Shown here piece after piece: positions 25,019-40,000 of a stretch of 64,000 bases of DNA. Location: NCBI GenBank assembly GCA_963969345.1, contig OZ017766.1:6944001-7008000 (forward strand), given 5' to 3'. This stretch comes from Turbatrix aceti (Eukaryota > Nematoda > Chromadorea > Rhabditida > Panagrolaimidae). The notes beneath the pieces are model-generated. The model saw nothing but the letters and a program-made list of their open reading frames with translations. It did no database searches and was not told the origin of the DNA. Numbering within the stretch: position 1 is the first letter of the stretch; every line of letters starts with the position of its first letter. The translations under genes and the position numbers were made by a program.

Positions 25019-28000
25019 GTTATGATTATAAATATTTTCCTTTTGCGCGCGCAAAATTTGCGGCGCCGCAAATTTAAAAAAAAAATTTAAAAAAAAAACG
25101 CGCGCGCGCTCGTTTTTTTAATTAAAATTTGTTCGGCTTTTATGCTGTGATGTACAAACTATGGATTCTAAACCGAATTTGATATGAGAGCTGGGTTACG
25201 CGTGGTTTTACGTGAACTTCAACGAGGTCAGAACTTTTTTTTTTAAATCTGGAGCGCTTGTGGCACAGTACTCGCCTGAAAAGTCGATATACAAATTTGA
25301 TCAAAAGTTATAAAGGTTATTTGGTTTTGAATGATTTTTTGTGGCTGATAATTCATTTTTATCCGTTCGTTTAATGAACTGGGATTTATTAGAAGCGCAA
25401 AACAAACCCTCGCTGGTCCCGATGAACCTGCACCGGTGCGGTGACAATTAAGGCCGGCTGCCGCGGCCGAGCTTTGTGCTGGGACGTTTTTTACAAAAAC
25501 GCATATTGCTCACGTGAAAGACTTTGAACAGTGAGCTTCGTAGGTTTTTATATGAACTTGTTTAAAATTGTTACGCGAGTGCGAGTTGGTGCAACGTGTG
25601 CGCACTCTTGTCTCGCGTAGAATAATTGTTTCCTGTATTTCTCTTTCCTACTGTCTCAGTTGTTGTTTTGTCTGTCGCCGCGAGCGGTCGTGTTCGTTGG
25701 CTGCGTGATCGACGCCCGGCCGAAGGCAAGCCCAGAGCAACCCAAAGACCTCATAGCTTAGGAAGTCCCTTTGTTGAGGTAATGATTGTACCTGTTGTAT
25801 ATTGTATTATACATACGTATTGGTTACAGGTCTTTGCTTGTGAGTAAAGTATCTATCGCAAGTGGCATAGAGAAATACTACAAAAATTATCTACAAAATT
25901 GTTATTTATAGATCTGTTACAGGTTTCCGCGCATTCACCATGAAAAGTTCTTACACAAATTGTTGCTTTGCTGAAAAGTTTACGACTAATCTGCCTGAAC
26001 CAACTCGCATCGTAGAGTTTGCATTAAACTCTGGAAAAAATGAAATTCATTTCACACGAGGATCCTCCAAATATCTGGACGAGAATTTGGTCACAAGTGC
26101 TACCTGTCTCTCGATCGACCTCACCAAAGGCTTTGACGAACCAAAAGTTGACATGGACGTATCGTATTTGCACCAGACGTTACTGCTCATTCAGAAAATC
26201 GGATCTGGTTACCGGAACCTTCGAAAAGTGTTAAACGACGCGGATGTCGTCGTAAACATGGACACGCTTCTGGTGATGGCTTCTTCGTGGCAAAATGTAA
26301 ACAAAGGCGAGATTTTGGCTCGTTTCTCACAGCGAAAACATTTATTTGTGTTTTTAGTGGATCACGGATGGAAATTCAAGGCAAAAATACACCAGGGCAT
26401 TGTATTCGTCGACGTGATTGAAACGCATGATTTTACCGGTCCGGCTGCCACCGTGAAGGACTACAACATTAAACGCGCCAAGTATTGCACAAACGCGTTC
26501 AAAAGCATCGTAATGAAGCCTATATACCAACTTTTTTCACCTGTCTCTGAACACGTGCAAACGCACTCTGCATTTACATTCCAGCTGCCATCGACCAAGA
26601 GTTACCCGTCTTTAAAGTACTTTTATGCTTCTGAAGTCGACGGCAAGGACAGGAGTAAGTGCATCTGTGAACCGTTAAAATCACTCAAAATTCTTAGGTG
26701 GAAAGTATGTCGTTGTGAAATCAGTACCCATGGGAAACGGTCAAAATAACAATCCTATCTTTGAGAATCTGAACGTGAGTTTTGATTCTCGCGCACTCAA
26801 TTTTTAATAAAATATTTTTTGCAGAACTCTTTAAAAAGAATAAACGTTTACTCCAACTTTGACCTCAAAGTAGCTTTGTGGTATTATCAGTCAACTTTTA
26901 TCAATTCTAATAAAATAGTTGTTGGACTCAAGAATCAAAATATCTTAACTGGCATCGATGTCATCGACCGCGAAGAAATGCGCCGGGATCTCGGCCGAAG
27001 CTTTTCTCCCGTCTTTGGTCTCCAGATCGTGCACATGGTCATGTCCCAGACGAGAAATCTTCTCCTCGCCAATCCCGGCAAGGCAGTTGTCGTCGAGCGA
27101 AAGCCCGACGAGCTGGACGTCAGTTTCGACGTCGTGGACGGCGACTTGCAACCAGTGCTTTCCGAGGAATTTAAAAAGTTGTTTGTCAATCTCAACAGGT
27201 TCTAGTCATAAAAAAGAACTGTGCCTCGTAGCAAGTATTCTTTGAAACATTTTTTTTTAAATACATAGATAGTAAGCCTTGAAACCAAGGCATAAAATCC
27301 GAAAAAAAAACATTAAGGAAAAATAATTTTACACAGCATTTGGTAGTTTTTAACATAAATTTGGCGAAAATTAAAAAAAAATTCTTCTCAAAATTAGGCG
27401 GCCGGACCGCGGCCAGCCGCAGCCGACAGATGTTTTTGTCATCGACAACAGTGTTGTCGGTTACCCGCCCCGAACCCGACCCCGACCCAAAATTTCGTGT
27501 TTTTGGGTAGATTACCCGAATATATGGGTTCTGGTACCCGAAAACCCGAAAAAAAAACAAATGGTCTTGAAAATGTCAATTTTCTTACAAAAAATCTTGA
27601 AATATTTCACATTTTTATTCTCAAAACAACAATATCATGCCGATTTCAATGCTAAAATTTACAATACGTAAAAAAATTTTTTTTGAACACAAAAATACAA
27701 GTATTGTCAAAAAATTTGTGGTTCGGGTCGGGTATCCGAAAGGAAGGCTATTATGATTTTTAAACATTGATAAGGTTGGTTTTTAAAATCAGTGAATCAT
27801 TCAAAAAAATTTATAATGACAAATAATAGTAAAAATCAAAAAATAAAAAATACAATTCATAATTTATAAAAAAAGGAATGAACAACGATAAACTGTTTTT
27901 TCAACAATACTTTACTTTACTTTTACTTTACTTTATTATCATTACTCGTGCATAATTACTCACTACAAAATTAAAGAGACAGTGTACTTATTTATAAATA

Positions 28001-31000
28001 TGTAAATGTTTGAATAATGTTTTAATTTTAAACAAAGTGCATGAAAAAGATTTTTCCGATTATTGATCGATACTTTTGATTAACTCGAGAATGTCGTCGT
28101 GGATTTTCTGAACCGGCAGAGGGCAGATTCGGCGATGGGCTTCGAAGCAGTCGGTCGTCTGACAAAAAGCGTTGCACTTGGAGCAAATTAATGGTTTGGA
28201 TTCCGGGGATGGCTTGAAACACAAAAAATATTTGCCTTGGCGCAGGCAGATGGGACACTGTCGATGCTCGCAATTGTGTCGAATTGGTTTAAACCCAAAG
28301 CATTTGTAACAAAAATAGTCCTGAAATAACAAGTACAGGGGAAAAAGCAGAAGTGTAAAACTTACTTCATTTTTAGAACGACGAGAAACAGGAAAAAATC
28401 GTTGTGATACCGATTCGTAAATTAACAAATAGCCGGAGTAGATTGATGGTATAACCTCAGGAAGATTGGTTAAAATGACGCGAAGCGATGTGTCCAGAAT
28501 AACAAAAAACCGAGTAAAATGAAAAGAATGAATCACCCGGTCAACATCGGTAAGCGCCAATGGATACTGCGTGGTTGTTGGCAAGTTTGCACCGGACAAT
28601 AAAGAATTTTTCCATGAATCAATAGTAGCATCAGATGGTGTCAAAACGTATTTTCCCTTACAAGAACTCGCAGCTGCGTGAAAGAAATTCTGCTGATCAG
28701 GAATATCTTTATATTCGTCAAAATACTTTTTGGCGTACTTTTTGACAGTTTGAACAGTGCTGTTATCAATTTCAGCCGGCGGGAGGGGTGCTTCTGGCTC
28801 AACTTCCTCTTCCACGACCACTTCGACGTCAGCGATCGCAGGTAGCTGAGCGGTCTTTTCTTTGTATTCGTTGATTATGTTGGCAATGCGCTCCTTCCGT
28901 TCACCTTCCAACGTATCGATTTTCTCATCTATTTCGACGTTGACGCCTTCGATGCGTCCGGCCATTTCCGCGGTGTACGTTGACAGTAGTTTTCGACGTT
29001 GCACTAATTCATGTATTTGGTTAGCAAACGTGGCATAAGCATCGGAATCCACTGTGACCTTCGACATTCGTTCTGAAAAAGTGAGCATTTTTTTAATATC
29101 GTTAGAAACGTGAAAAATCACTCACTATTTATTTTTGCAAGGGCAGCATTTATTGCTTTGATTGTGGAAGGCAGCAACGACATGATAAGAGGACGACGAC
29201 GACTCAGAGGTGAAAAGCAGGTATCACTGAGAAAAATAGCGTAAAACGCTTCCATTTATGCTAACACGGCGAAAGAGGGGCGGTGCTACCGACATTGCGG
29301 TGTGGCGCCGCCTCTGATTCTGCCTCGCTCTGCTTCTGCTTCTAACTTTGAATTAAAAAAGGTATAATTTTGACATCTGTTTGCAAAAATCGCAAAAAAA
29401 ACGCATTTATTTAATTTAGTCATTGTGTAGAGCTATAATTAATTGACAATTTCCAAGTAACAACAGTTGTAAAATTAATTTACATCAATGAAGTAACCCG
29501 AAAGTTTTTTTATGTGTTTATTTTACCGTGAATATTTTTAAAATAAACAAATTATATAAATTTTTTTAACATTGCTTTTTTAACATTGAGGGGCACTGAT
29601 GTCGTCGTTTTTAAAGTAAATTTCTACATGTTAAAAGAAATATAATTTATGTAAACTCGCGGGAAAATATATGGCATTTACGATTCTGAAATAAAAGTTC
29701 TGATTTGTACATTGTGATCAAAGGTAGCACACACGCGTATGCATACGCATTGTGATTTTCCTTTGAATTTCGATATTTTGTTTATAAGCCATAGCTTTGA
29801 CTCAATTATGTATTGCGCAATATTTTTTGTTTCCGATTTTCGATATTAGATACGCCGGGATCTCGGCCGAAGATTTTCGCCAGTCTTCGGTCTCCAGATC
29901 GTGCACATGGTTTTTTCTCAGACGGGAAATTCCTCGCTAATCCCGGCAAAGCAGTCGAGCAAGAATCCGACGAACTGGACGTCAGATTTTACGTCGTTGA
30001 CGCTGATTTGCACCCGGTGATTTCCGAAGAATTCAAAAAACTGTTCCCCGCCGTTCTGTAGTCTTCGATTTCAATCTCCAGTGAATATACAAAAAATACA
30101 TGGTTTATTACATGTTTTCAGAAACAATAAATCGTAAATTTAGACAATTCTGGACGGATTCTGGTAGGCTGTTTCGACGGGATCCGACGAATGTGAGGAC
30201 TCAAAAGTCTGCCTGGGCGCGGCGTTGATCTTTTCGTAGAGCATGAGGGCAGGTGCCGTGTAGAAACTCGTCTGTGCGACGAGAAAAAGTCCGGCAATGA
30301 CGTAAGCTGTCGTCTGACCCCCTGTTTGCACCTGTCCGGCGTACGAAAAGGCCAGCCAGACGCCGAGGAGATTGAGCAGTCCCAGAACGCTGGAGTAGAT
30401 GAATTCGACGAGATTCCACGAAAGCGAGCCGTTGGAGAGCGTGTAGACGACGTCGCTTCTGTCGAGGAGGAAGAGAACGGTCGCGATCACGGAAACAACG
30501 ACCGAGACCAGCGTGATGAACCAGAGCACGCCGTTGCTGTCGGGGCCGGAAGCAGAACCGAGGCAGATCAGGATCAGCACACCGGTTACCTGAATATTTT
30601 TGAGAATGTTACAGATATCATTTTTTTTCATATGCGAAAAAAAAATTTTTATTGCTGCATACTGCATTGATAAGCCAAAAATCCGTGGGCCCGTGAGTTT
30701 TTTTTGGTCTAAATTATTTTTGCGATAAAGAAAATTACGATCATTTTATTAGGTTGCAGGGAAAGTTTCCCGCCACTCGAAAAAATTTTGTATTATTTTT
30801 TTCCAGATAGGTCTTGAAATTTTAATTGAGCAATTATATAAAGGCCACACAGTAATGCATACAATAGCGTTTCCGGATTTGGAATAAGGCGTCGGACTCA
30901 TGAACAAAAATTTTTTTACCAAAGGTAAAATTTTGCTTCTTACTTTAGCGTTAGATCCTTATGTGCTCCGCAGCCGAAGCGGCACGGAACTTTTGCAGTG

Positions 31001-34000
31001 CGATGGGTGAGGGAAGCCTTTCCTACAATATCACAATGGCGGGGTTCGCAAAATTCTATAAGCGGGACTTCTACCTCGAAGATGTTGAACGCTTTTTATC
31101 CATGTGGGTGTCAATGACTTGCGAGTTGTGAAGCTGGTTGAAGAGGACCGCGGCGGGCAGCACGCTATTTTGGAGAACTTATAAGGCCCCCTAACTCCAC
31201 AACCGTTCAATATTTTCACTTTGTTGAAAAGGTGTCAAAACTGGAAATTTGCATACCCCATGAATTGTCGGCCTATCAAGCCCGGACCAAAGTCGATCCA
31301 GGCATACAACTTTTGACCTTCCGCCGCGCGTTCGAAGGTTCAGCAACCTGATCACTGGCAATAAGAAGAGGGTACTCTGTGCCATTCATATATAAAGCGG
31401 CAGCGGCTTAGCTCAGATAAGATAGGCATGCGACCCGAGAACCTGAGGTTCTTCAAAGGAAAGTCAAAAAAATTTTCCGGCGCGACGTCAACGGCATTGT
31501 GCACCGGGGCATTTTTTTATACGAACCAACGACTTGTGCTAATTACTACTGTGCCTCACTTAACCGGGTTGCACAAAAACTGCAAGAAAAAAATGACAAT
31601 TTTTTTTCCTGCATGTCAACTCCAAACTTGACATTAAAATACGGTTCCGGGAAAAAATCCAGGAACTTTCGGGAAATGTTTTGTTTTACCTATTGTACTC
31701 ACCAGACATTACTCTAACAATTTACCACTCGCCCCTCTCTCTAAGCAATCACCTGCGAGACAGGCATTTTTTTACGAAAGCCACCTCAAAACCGACCTCG
31801 ACGACTTCTTCGCCTCTAGCTCTCTGGATTTCCACGCTCATAAAATCCGGCAGGTACCTATTAAATGGCAAGAAGTTGTCGATTACAGTAGTACATAATT
31901 AGTTCTACATTGTTGTTTTTTTGTGGTTTAAAAATAATACAAACTTTTTCCTTAAAATGGCGGGAAACTTTCCCTGCAACCTATTATATTTAATAAAAGT
32001 AATTCAATAGAACTCACAAAAGTAATCTATCAAATGTACTCTATGGTGGCTTACATACACGTTCCACGTTTGGGTTTTTGCAGCGTTGTTTTTCTTTACG
32101 TTTACGCCGATAAAATGGTTGTATCTACGCTTACCGTCTGAAAAAGCCATGTCAAGGCCCGTGGATGTTCTCCGGTATCAGAGCTTCTTCATCTGGTTCA
32201 GCCTGGTGACCACCGGGATATCTGCTTTGCTTTTTGTCCTCGTCATCTTATGCATCATCAAAAAGTCCATCAGCATGAGACGCTACAAGTGGTTTCTCCT
32301 AAACTACGCTGTCTGGTGCTTCTTCACGCAAATATCCTTTGCATTGACTATTCCCGTATATTTGCCGCCTGTTTTTTCACTCTATGCCCTCGGGCCACTC
32401 AAAATTATTCCACCATTTTTGACTGTAAATTGTATTGCATTTGGTATGTCTTTGATTATCTGGACGTATCACAGTATGTTTTTCTCTTTTCTCTACCGTT
32501 ATCTGCTGGTGAGTCGTTCACCTGTATACCTGTATTTTCTAACATTATTGGATTTGTGTTTTTCAGACATATCCGGGTAGATTATCCGAATTCGCATCCT
32601 CCAACGTTTTCCTCTCGATTTACATTGCCCATTCGGTGCTCACCTGCGCACCTTGTTTTTACTCGAGTTTGGTCAGCGATGAATATCCAGAGGTTATCCA
32701 CGCGGAAATTATAAACGCCGATCCCGATCTCGCTATATTCTTCGAAAAACCTGGTCTCGCCGTGATAAACTATGCCAACACGCTAAAATTTGTGGCCACA
32801 CCCCTGACATTGGGAATGGTCTCCCTGGTCCTCTCGGTGACAATCTGCTGCCTGGGAGTGATACGGTATCTTCAGTTACGAAATAAGAGCTCAGTTGTCG
32901 GCAGCAAAGTGAGCCACCGTATCCTGCTAATTTACAATCTCATTCAGACGGCAATTTCAATTATATGCATCCTCGTGCCATTTTTTACACTCGGATTTGC
33001 GTTTGCCTTCAGAATCCGGGACTCCATAGTTTTTGTGAATATTGTCGCGGTAGGAGTCAATTTGCATTGTATCCTTCAACTCTCGCTCACGCTGGGGATG
33101 ATTACGCCCTACCGAGAATTTCTTGTCATTCTGTGTCGCCGGACGGTATCCAATAACGATACTGTGCAGTCGGTTCGCACGTATCGCGTCCGGGGCACTA
33201 GCGTACAAATTGATACTTCGGCCTTTACGATTTCAAACGCGGGTAACAACAGTGCTTTGTAACAACGGTTAATAAAGTTATGATTATAAATATTTTCCTT
33301 TTACACTTACATTCGCGCGCGCGCTCGTTTTTTTAATTAAAATTTGTTCGGCTTTTATGCTGTGATGTACAAACTATGGATTCTGAACCGAATTTGATAT
33401 GAGAGCTGGGTTACGCGTGGTTTTACGTAAACTTCAACGAGGTCAGAACTTTTTTTTTTAAATCTGGAGCGCTTGTGGCACAGTACTCGCCTGAAAAGTC
33501 GATTTACAAATTTGATCAAAAGTTATAAAGGTTATTTGGTTTTGAATGATTTTTTGTGGCTGATGATTCATTTTTATCCGTTCGTTTAATGAACTGGGAT
33601 TTATTAGAAGCGCAAAACGAACCCTCGCTGGTCCCGATGAACCTGCACCGGTGCGGTGACAATTAAGGCCGGCTGCCGCGGCCGAGCTTTGTGCTGGGAC
33701 GTTTTTTACAAAAACGCATATTGCTCACGTGAAAGACTTTGAACAGTGAGCTTCGTAGGATTTTATATGTACTTGTTTAAAATTGTTACGCGAGTGCGAG
33801 TTGGTGCAACGTGTGCGCACTCTTGTCTCGCGTAGAATAATTGTTTCCTGTATTTCCCTTTCCTACTGTCTCAGTTGTTGTTTTGTCTGTCGCCGCGAGC
33901 GGTCGTGTTCGTTGGCTGCGTGATCGACGCCCGGCCGAAGGCAAGCCCAGAGCAACCCAAAGACCTCATAGCTTAGGAAGTCCCTTTGTTGAGGTAATGA

Positions 34001-37000
34001 TTGTACCTGTTGTATATTGTATTATACATACGTATTGGTTACAGGTCTTTGCTTGTGAGTAAAGTATCTATCGCAAGTGGCATAGAGAAATACTACAAAA
34101 ATTATCTACAAAATTGTTATTTATAGATTTGTTACAGGTTTCCGCGCATTCACCATGAAAAGTTCTTACACAAACTGTTGCTTTGCTGAAAAGTTTACGA
34201 CTAATCTGCCTGAACCAACTCGCATCGTAGAGTTTGCATTAAACTCTGGAAAAAATGAAATTCATTTCACACGAGGATCCTCCAAATATCTGGACGAGAA
34301 TTTGGTCACAAGTGCTACCTGTCTCTCGATCGACCTCACCAAAGGCTTTGACGAATCAAAAGTTGACATGGACGTATCGTATTTGCACCAGACGTTACTG
34401 CTCATTCAGAAAATCGGATCTGGTTACCGGAACCTTCGAAAAGTGTTAAACGACGCGGATGTTGTCGTGCCCATCGACACGCTTCTCTTGATGGCATCTT
34501 CGTGGCACGATGTTAACAAAGGCGAGATTTTGGCTCGTTTCTCACAGCGAAAACATTTATTTGTGTTTTTAGTGGATCACGGATGGAAATTCAAGGCAAA
34601 AATACACCAGGGCATTGTATTCGTCGACGTGATTGAAACGCGTGATTTTACCGGTCCGGCTGCCACCGTGAAGGACTACAACATCAAACGCGCCAAGTAT
34701 TGCACAAACACGTTCAAAAGCATCGTAATGAAGCCTATATACCAACTTTTTTCACCTGTCTCTGAACACGTGCAAACGCACTCTGCATTTACATTCCAGC
34801 TGCCATCGACCAAGAGTTACCCGTCTTTAAAGTACTTTTATGCTTCTGAAGTCGACGGCAAGGACAGGAGTAAGTGCATCTGTGAACCGTTAAAATCACT
34901 CAAAATTCTTAGGTGGAAAGTATGTCGTTGTGAAATCAGTACCCATGGGAAACGGTCAAAATAACAATCCTATCTTTGAGAATCTGAACGTGAGTTTTGA
35001 TTCTCGCGCACTCAATTTTTAATAAAATATTTTTTGCAGAACTCTTTAAAAAGAATAAACGTTTACTCCAACTTTGACCTCAAAGTAGCTTTGTGGTATT
35101 ATCAGTCAACTTTTATCAATTCTAATAAAATAGTTGTTGGACTCAAGAATCAAAATATCTTAACTGGCATCGATGTCATCGACCGCGAAGAAATGCGCCG
35201 GGATCTCGGCCGAAGCTTTTCTCCCGTCTTTGGTCTCCAGATCGTGCACATGGTCATGTCCCGGACGAGAAATCTTCTCCTCGCCAATCCCGGCAAGGCA
35301 GTTGTCGTCGAGCGAAAGCCCGGCGAGCTGGACGTCAGTTTCGACGTCGTGGACGGCGACTTGCAACCAGTGCTTTCCGAGGAATTTAAAAAGTTGTTTG
35401 TCAATCTCAACAGGTTCTAGTCATAAAAAAGAACTGTGCCTCGTAGCAAGTATTCTTTGAAACATTTTTTTTTAAATACATAGATAGTAAGCCTTGAAAC
35501 CAAGGCATAAAATCCGAAAAAAAAACATTAAGGAAAAATAATTTTACACAGCATTTGGTAGTTTTTAACATAAATTTGGCGAAAATTAAAAAAAAATTCT
35601 TCTCAAAATTAGGCGGCCGGACCGCGGCCAGCCGCAGCCGACAGATGTTTTTGTCATCGACAACAGTGTTGTCGGTTACCCGCCCCGAACCCGACCCCGA
35701 CCCAAAATTTCGTGTTTTTGGGTAGATTACCCGAATATATGGGTTCTGGTACCCGAAAACCCGAAAAAAAAACAAATGGTCTTGAAAATGTCAATTTTCT
35801 TACAAAAAATCTTGAAATATTTCACATTTTTATTCTCAAAACAACAATATCATGCCGATTTCAATGCTAAAATTTACAATACGTAAAAAAATTTTTTTTT
35901 GAACACAAAAATACAAGTATTGTCAAAAAATTTGTGGTTCGGGTCGGGTATCCGAAAGGAAGGCTATTATGATTTTTAAACATTGATAAGGTTGGTTTTT
36001 AAAATCAGTGAATCATTCAAAAAAATTTATAATCACAAATAATGGTAAAAATAAAAAAATAAAAAATACAATTATAAATTTATAAAAAAAAGGAATGAAC
36101 AACGATAAACTGTTTTTTCAACAATACTTTACTTTACTTTTACTTTACTTTATTATTATTACTCGTGCATAATTACTCACTACAAAATTAAAGAGACAGT
36201 ACTTATTTATAAATATGTAAATGTTTGAATAATGTTTTAATTTTAAACAAAGTGCATGAAAAAGATTTTTCCGATTATTGATCGATACTTTTGATTAACT
36301 CAAAAACGTCGTCGTGGATTTTCTGAACCGGCAGAGGGCAGATTCGGCGATGTGCTTCGAAGCAGTCGGTCGTCTGACAAAAAGCGTTGCACTTGGAGCA
36401 AATGAATGGTTTGGATTCCGGAGATGGCTTGACACACAAAGAACGTTCGCCTTTGCGCAGGCAGATGGGGCAGTGTCGTAGCGGGCACTTGAAAGGGTTT
36501 GATTCAAACCCAAAGCATTTGTAGCAAACGAAGTTCTAAAGTAACAAGTACAGGGGAAAATGCAGAAGTGTAAAACTTACGTCATTTTTAGAACGAATAG
36601 AAACAGGAAAAAATCGTTGGGATACCGAATCGTAAATTAGCAAATAGGGGCAGTACCAGTACCCTGATGATATAACCTCAGGAAGATTGGTTAAAATGAC
36701 GCGAAGCGATGTGTCCAGAATTACAAAAATCCAAACATTCTGAAAAGAATGAATAATCCTGTCGATATCGGTAAGCGTCAATGGATACTGCGTGGTTGTT
36801 GGCAACTTTGCAAATGACAATAAACGATTTTTCGAGGAATCAATATCATCATCAGATGGTGCCATAACGTATTTTTTATAAGCAGAACTCGCAGCTGCGT
36901 GAAAGAAATTCTGCTGATCAGGAATATCTTTATATTCGTCAAAATACTTTTCGGCGTACTTTTTGACAGTTTGAACAGTGCTGTTATCAATTTCAGCCGG

Positions 37001-40000
37001 CGGGAGGGGTGCTTCTGGCTCAACTTCCTCTTCCACGACCACTTCGACGTCAGCGATGGCAGGTAACTCAGCGGTCTTTTCTTCGTATTCGTGGATTATG
37101 TTGGCGATACGCTCCTTCCGTTCACCTTCCAAGGTATCGATTTTCTTATCTATTTCGACGTTGACGCCTTCGATGCGTCCGGCCATTTCCGCGGTGTACG
37201 TTGACAGTAGTTTTTTACGTTCTGCCAATGCATGCGATTGGTCAATGAACCCGATATATGCATTGGAATCCACTGCGACCTTCGACATTCGTTCTAAAAA
37301 AATGAAAATTTTTATTAATAACGTTACAAACGTAAAAAATCACTCACTATTTATTTTTGCAAGGGCAGCATTTATTGCTTTGATTGTGGAAGGCAGCAAC
37401 GACATGATAAGAGGACGACGACGACTCTGAGGTGAAAAGCAGGTATCACTGAGAAAAATAGCGTAAAACGCTTCCATTTATGCTAACACGGCGAAAGAGG
37501 GGCGGTGCTACCGGTATTGCGATGTGGCGCCGCCTCTGATTCTGCCTCGCTCTGCTTCTAACTTTGAATTAAAAAAGGTATAATTTTGACATCTGTTTGC
37601 AAAAATCGCAAAAAAAACGCATTTGTTTAATTTAGGCGTTGTGTAGAGCTATAATTAATTGACAATTTCCAAGTAACAACAGTTGTAAAATTAATTTACA
37701 TCAATGATGTAGCCAAAATTTTTAAATTGTGTTTTTTTTTACCGTGAATATTTTTAAGATAAACAAATTATAAATTTTTTTTAACATTGCTTTTTTAACA
37801 TTGAGGGGCACTGATGTCGTCGTTTTTAATGTAAATAACTACATTTTACCAGAAATATAATTTATGTAAACTCGCGGGAAAATATATGGAATTTACGATT
37901 CTGAAATAAAAGTTCTGGTTTGTACATTGTGATCAAAGGTAGCACACACGCGTATGCATACGCATTGTGATTTTCCTTTGAATTTCGATATTTTGTTTAT
38001 AAGCCATAGCTTTGACTGAATTATGTATTGCGCAAAATTTTTGTTTCCGATTTTCGATATCAGATACGCGTGGATCTCGGCCGAAGATTTTCGCCCATTT
38101 TTGGACTCCAGATCGTGCACATGGTTATTTCTTTATTTTTTTTTTATTTTTTTTTATTTTTTTTTTAAACTTTTATTTTATTTTAAAATGATTGAATTGG
38201 CTCCGATCCAATCGCCTCAAAGTTGAAAGCAGAAGCGATCTCACATAGATCAGGATCAGAGGCAGCGTCACACCGCAACACGGAGAAGTCGAAATCAAGC
38301 TTGCGTCGACGCAGAGTCAGACTTACGGCATGTGAAGTCAGATTACGGTCGACTTAAGCGATGTCAGACTTGCGACAAACTTGCAACAAGTTTGAAAAAA
38401 ATGAAAAAATAAAAAAATGAACGTTTTTCGCTGTTCGTAGGACTGCAATCTGACATTTACATGGCACAAACTTAACATTTTGTCAAAAATTGGTCGTATC
38501 AAGCTTGCGGTGCAGCAAAGTCAGACTTCTGCCCCTTAATTTGGCAATTTGCCTGAAGTTGTTCAATTCAAATTTTACTTTTTTTGTTTTTTTTGATGAA
38601 AAGTTATCGAATCTCAAAGCGAAATTGACTTCGCGATCTTTCGATAAAAATTTTGCATTCGATTCATGTTTCAATTCTTTCTTGTTTTCAGTCAGTATTC
38701 GCATTTGTCCGTTTGTGTCGAGCTTTTGCTTTTTATCTGTTGTTTTTTTTCGTTTTAGATATCAGTTTCGACGTTGCGCGGAGTGATGATTGCCGAGAGA
38801 AGCACTTCTTTACCAACAACTACTTTTTATGATTCGAAACAACTTCGAGGATTGTTTGTAAGTTTTTATGTACATTTAACAAAAAGATTATATATTTTTT
38901 CAGGAATCAGAATCATGAAAAGCGCCCCTGAATCATCATTACGAAAATACCGCTGAATCAAAAATGCTTGACGACGAACGCGTCCGCGACGGAACTGGCA
39001 CCGGTGATCATACCCGCACATCGACGACAACAGCACCCATGGTTAGCCGTTGATCCGGCGTTATTCTTGTCTTTTTTTGTTAACTTGATGATTGTTTTGT
39101 TAATTTGAGCATATAAAATGATGCAATGAGAAAACGTGGACACAAGGGGACACAATAGGGATGGAAAACACAAAATAACAACCGGGCACGAACGCTACCT
39201 AATATGCAAATTTTACGCCTATGCGTTAAGCTTGCGTCGAGTCAGAGTTAAGCTTGCGTCCTTTTTATGGCAAGTTTACAAATGGCCGGCGCAAACTTAA
39301 CTTTAACGGGACGCAAGCTTGGTTTCGACTTCTCCGTGAATGCCGGTAGCACCGCCCCTATTTCGCCGTGTTAGCATAAATGGAAACGTTTTCTGTCAGT
39401 AATATCTGCTTTTCACCTCTGAGTCGTCGTCGTCCTCTTATCATGTCGTTGCTGCCTTCCACAATCAAAGCAATAAATGCTGCCCTTGCAAAAATAAATA
39501 GTGAGTGATTTTTTACGTTTGTAACGTCATTAATAAAAATTTTCATTTTTTTAGAACGAATGTCGAAAGTCGCAGTGGATTCCGATGCTTATATCGGGTT
39601 CATTGACCAATCGCATTTTTCAATTTATATCTCTTACTCGTACACACGGGATAACAAAGTATCACTGGGATATCGTACGAAGAGGGGCACATCAAAGGAA
39701 AATCACTCGTCTATAGTCAAAGTCTTTTGCCGGGGCCTTGTAATACTCGTTGGCGAGGGCGTCGGTCCAGCGCATACGAGGTCGTCCAGGCGGTCGCTTG
39801 GCTTTGTCGTAGTCGTCGGTAGGGCGCCAGTCTGACAGTCGAACTGCCCAGTTGTCGTCGTCGGTCGTCGCGAGCGATTTGGCGAACTTCAGCTTCCGGA
39901 GTCGAGCGCTTTCGAACCAGTCCTTGAGCTTGGTGCGCTTTCGGATGGCCGCGGAGGGGATCTCGTCGCTCAAACGCACCTCGAGGATGGCACGTTCAAG

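Larger units (their letters stand above)
23200..30748 (+). repeat. Tandem segmental duplication, unit 1
   Basis: This 7.5-kb stretch is repeated in the same orientation at 31985-43698. Homology starts at TATATTTAATAAAAG (23200 and 31985) and ends at GATCATTTTA (30748 and 43698). Unit 1 contains a chemoreceptor gene, gene b, gene c, a gene b tail fragment and the last MARVEL exon. It has one insertion absent from unit 2 (24498-25018). Confidence 0.95.
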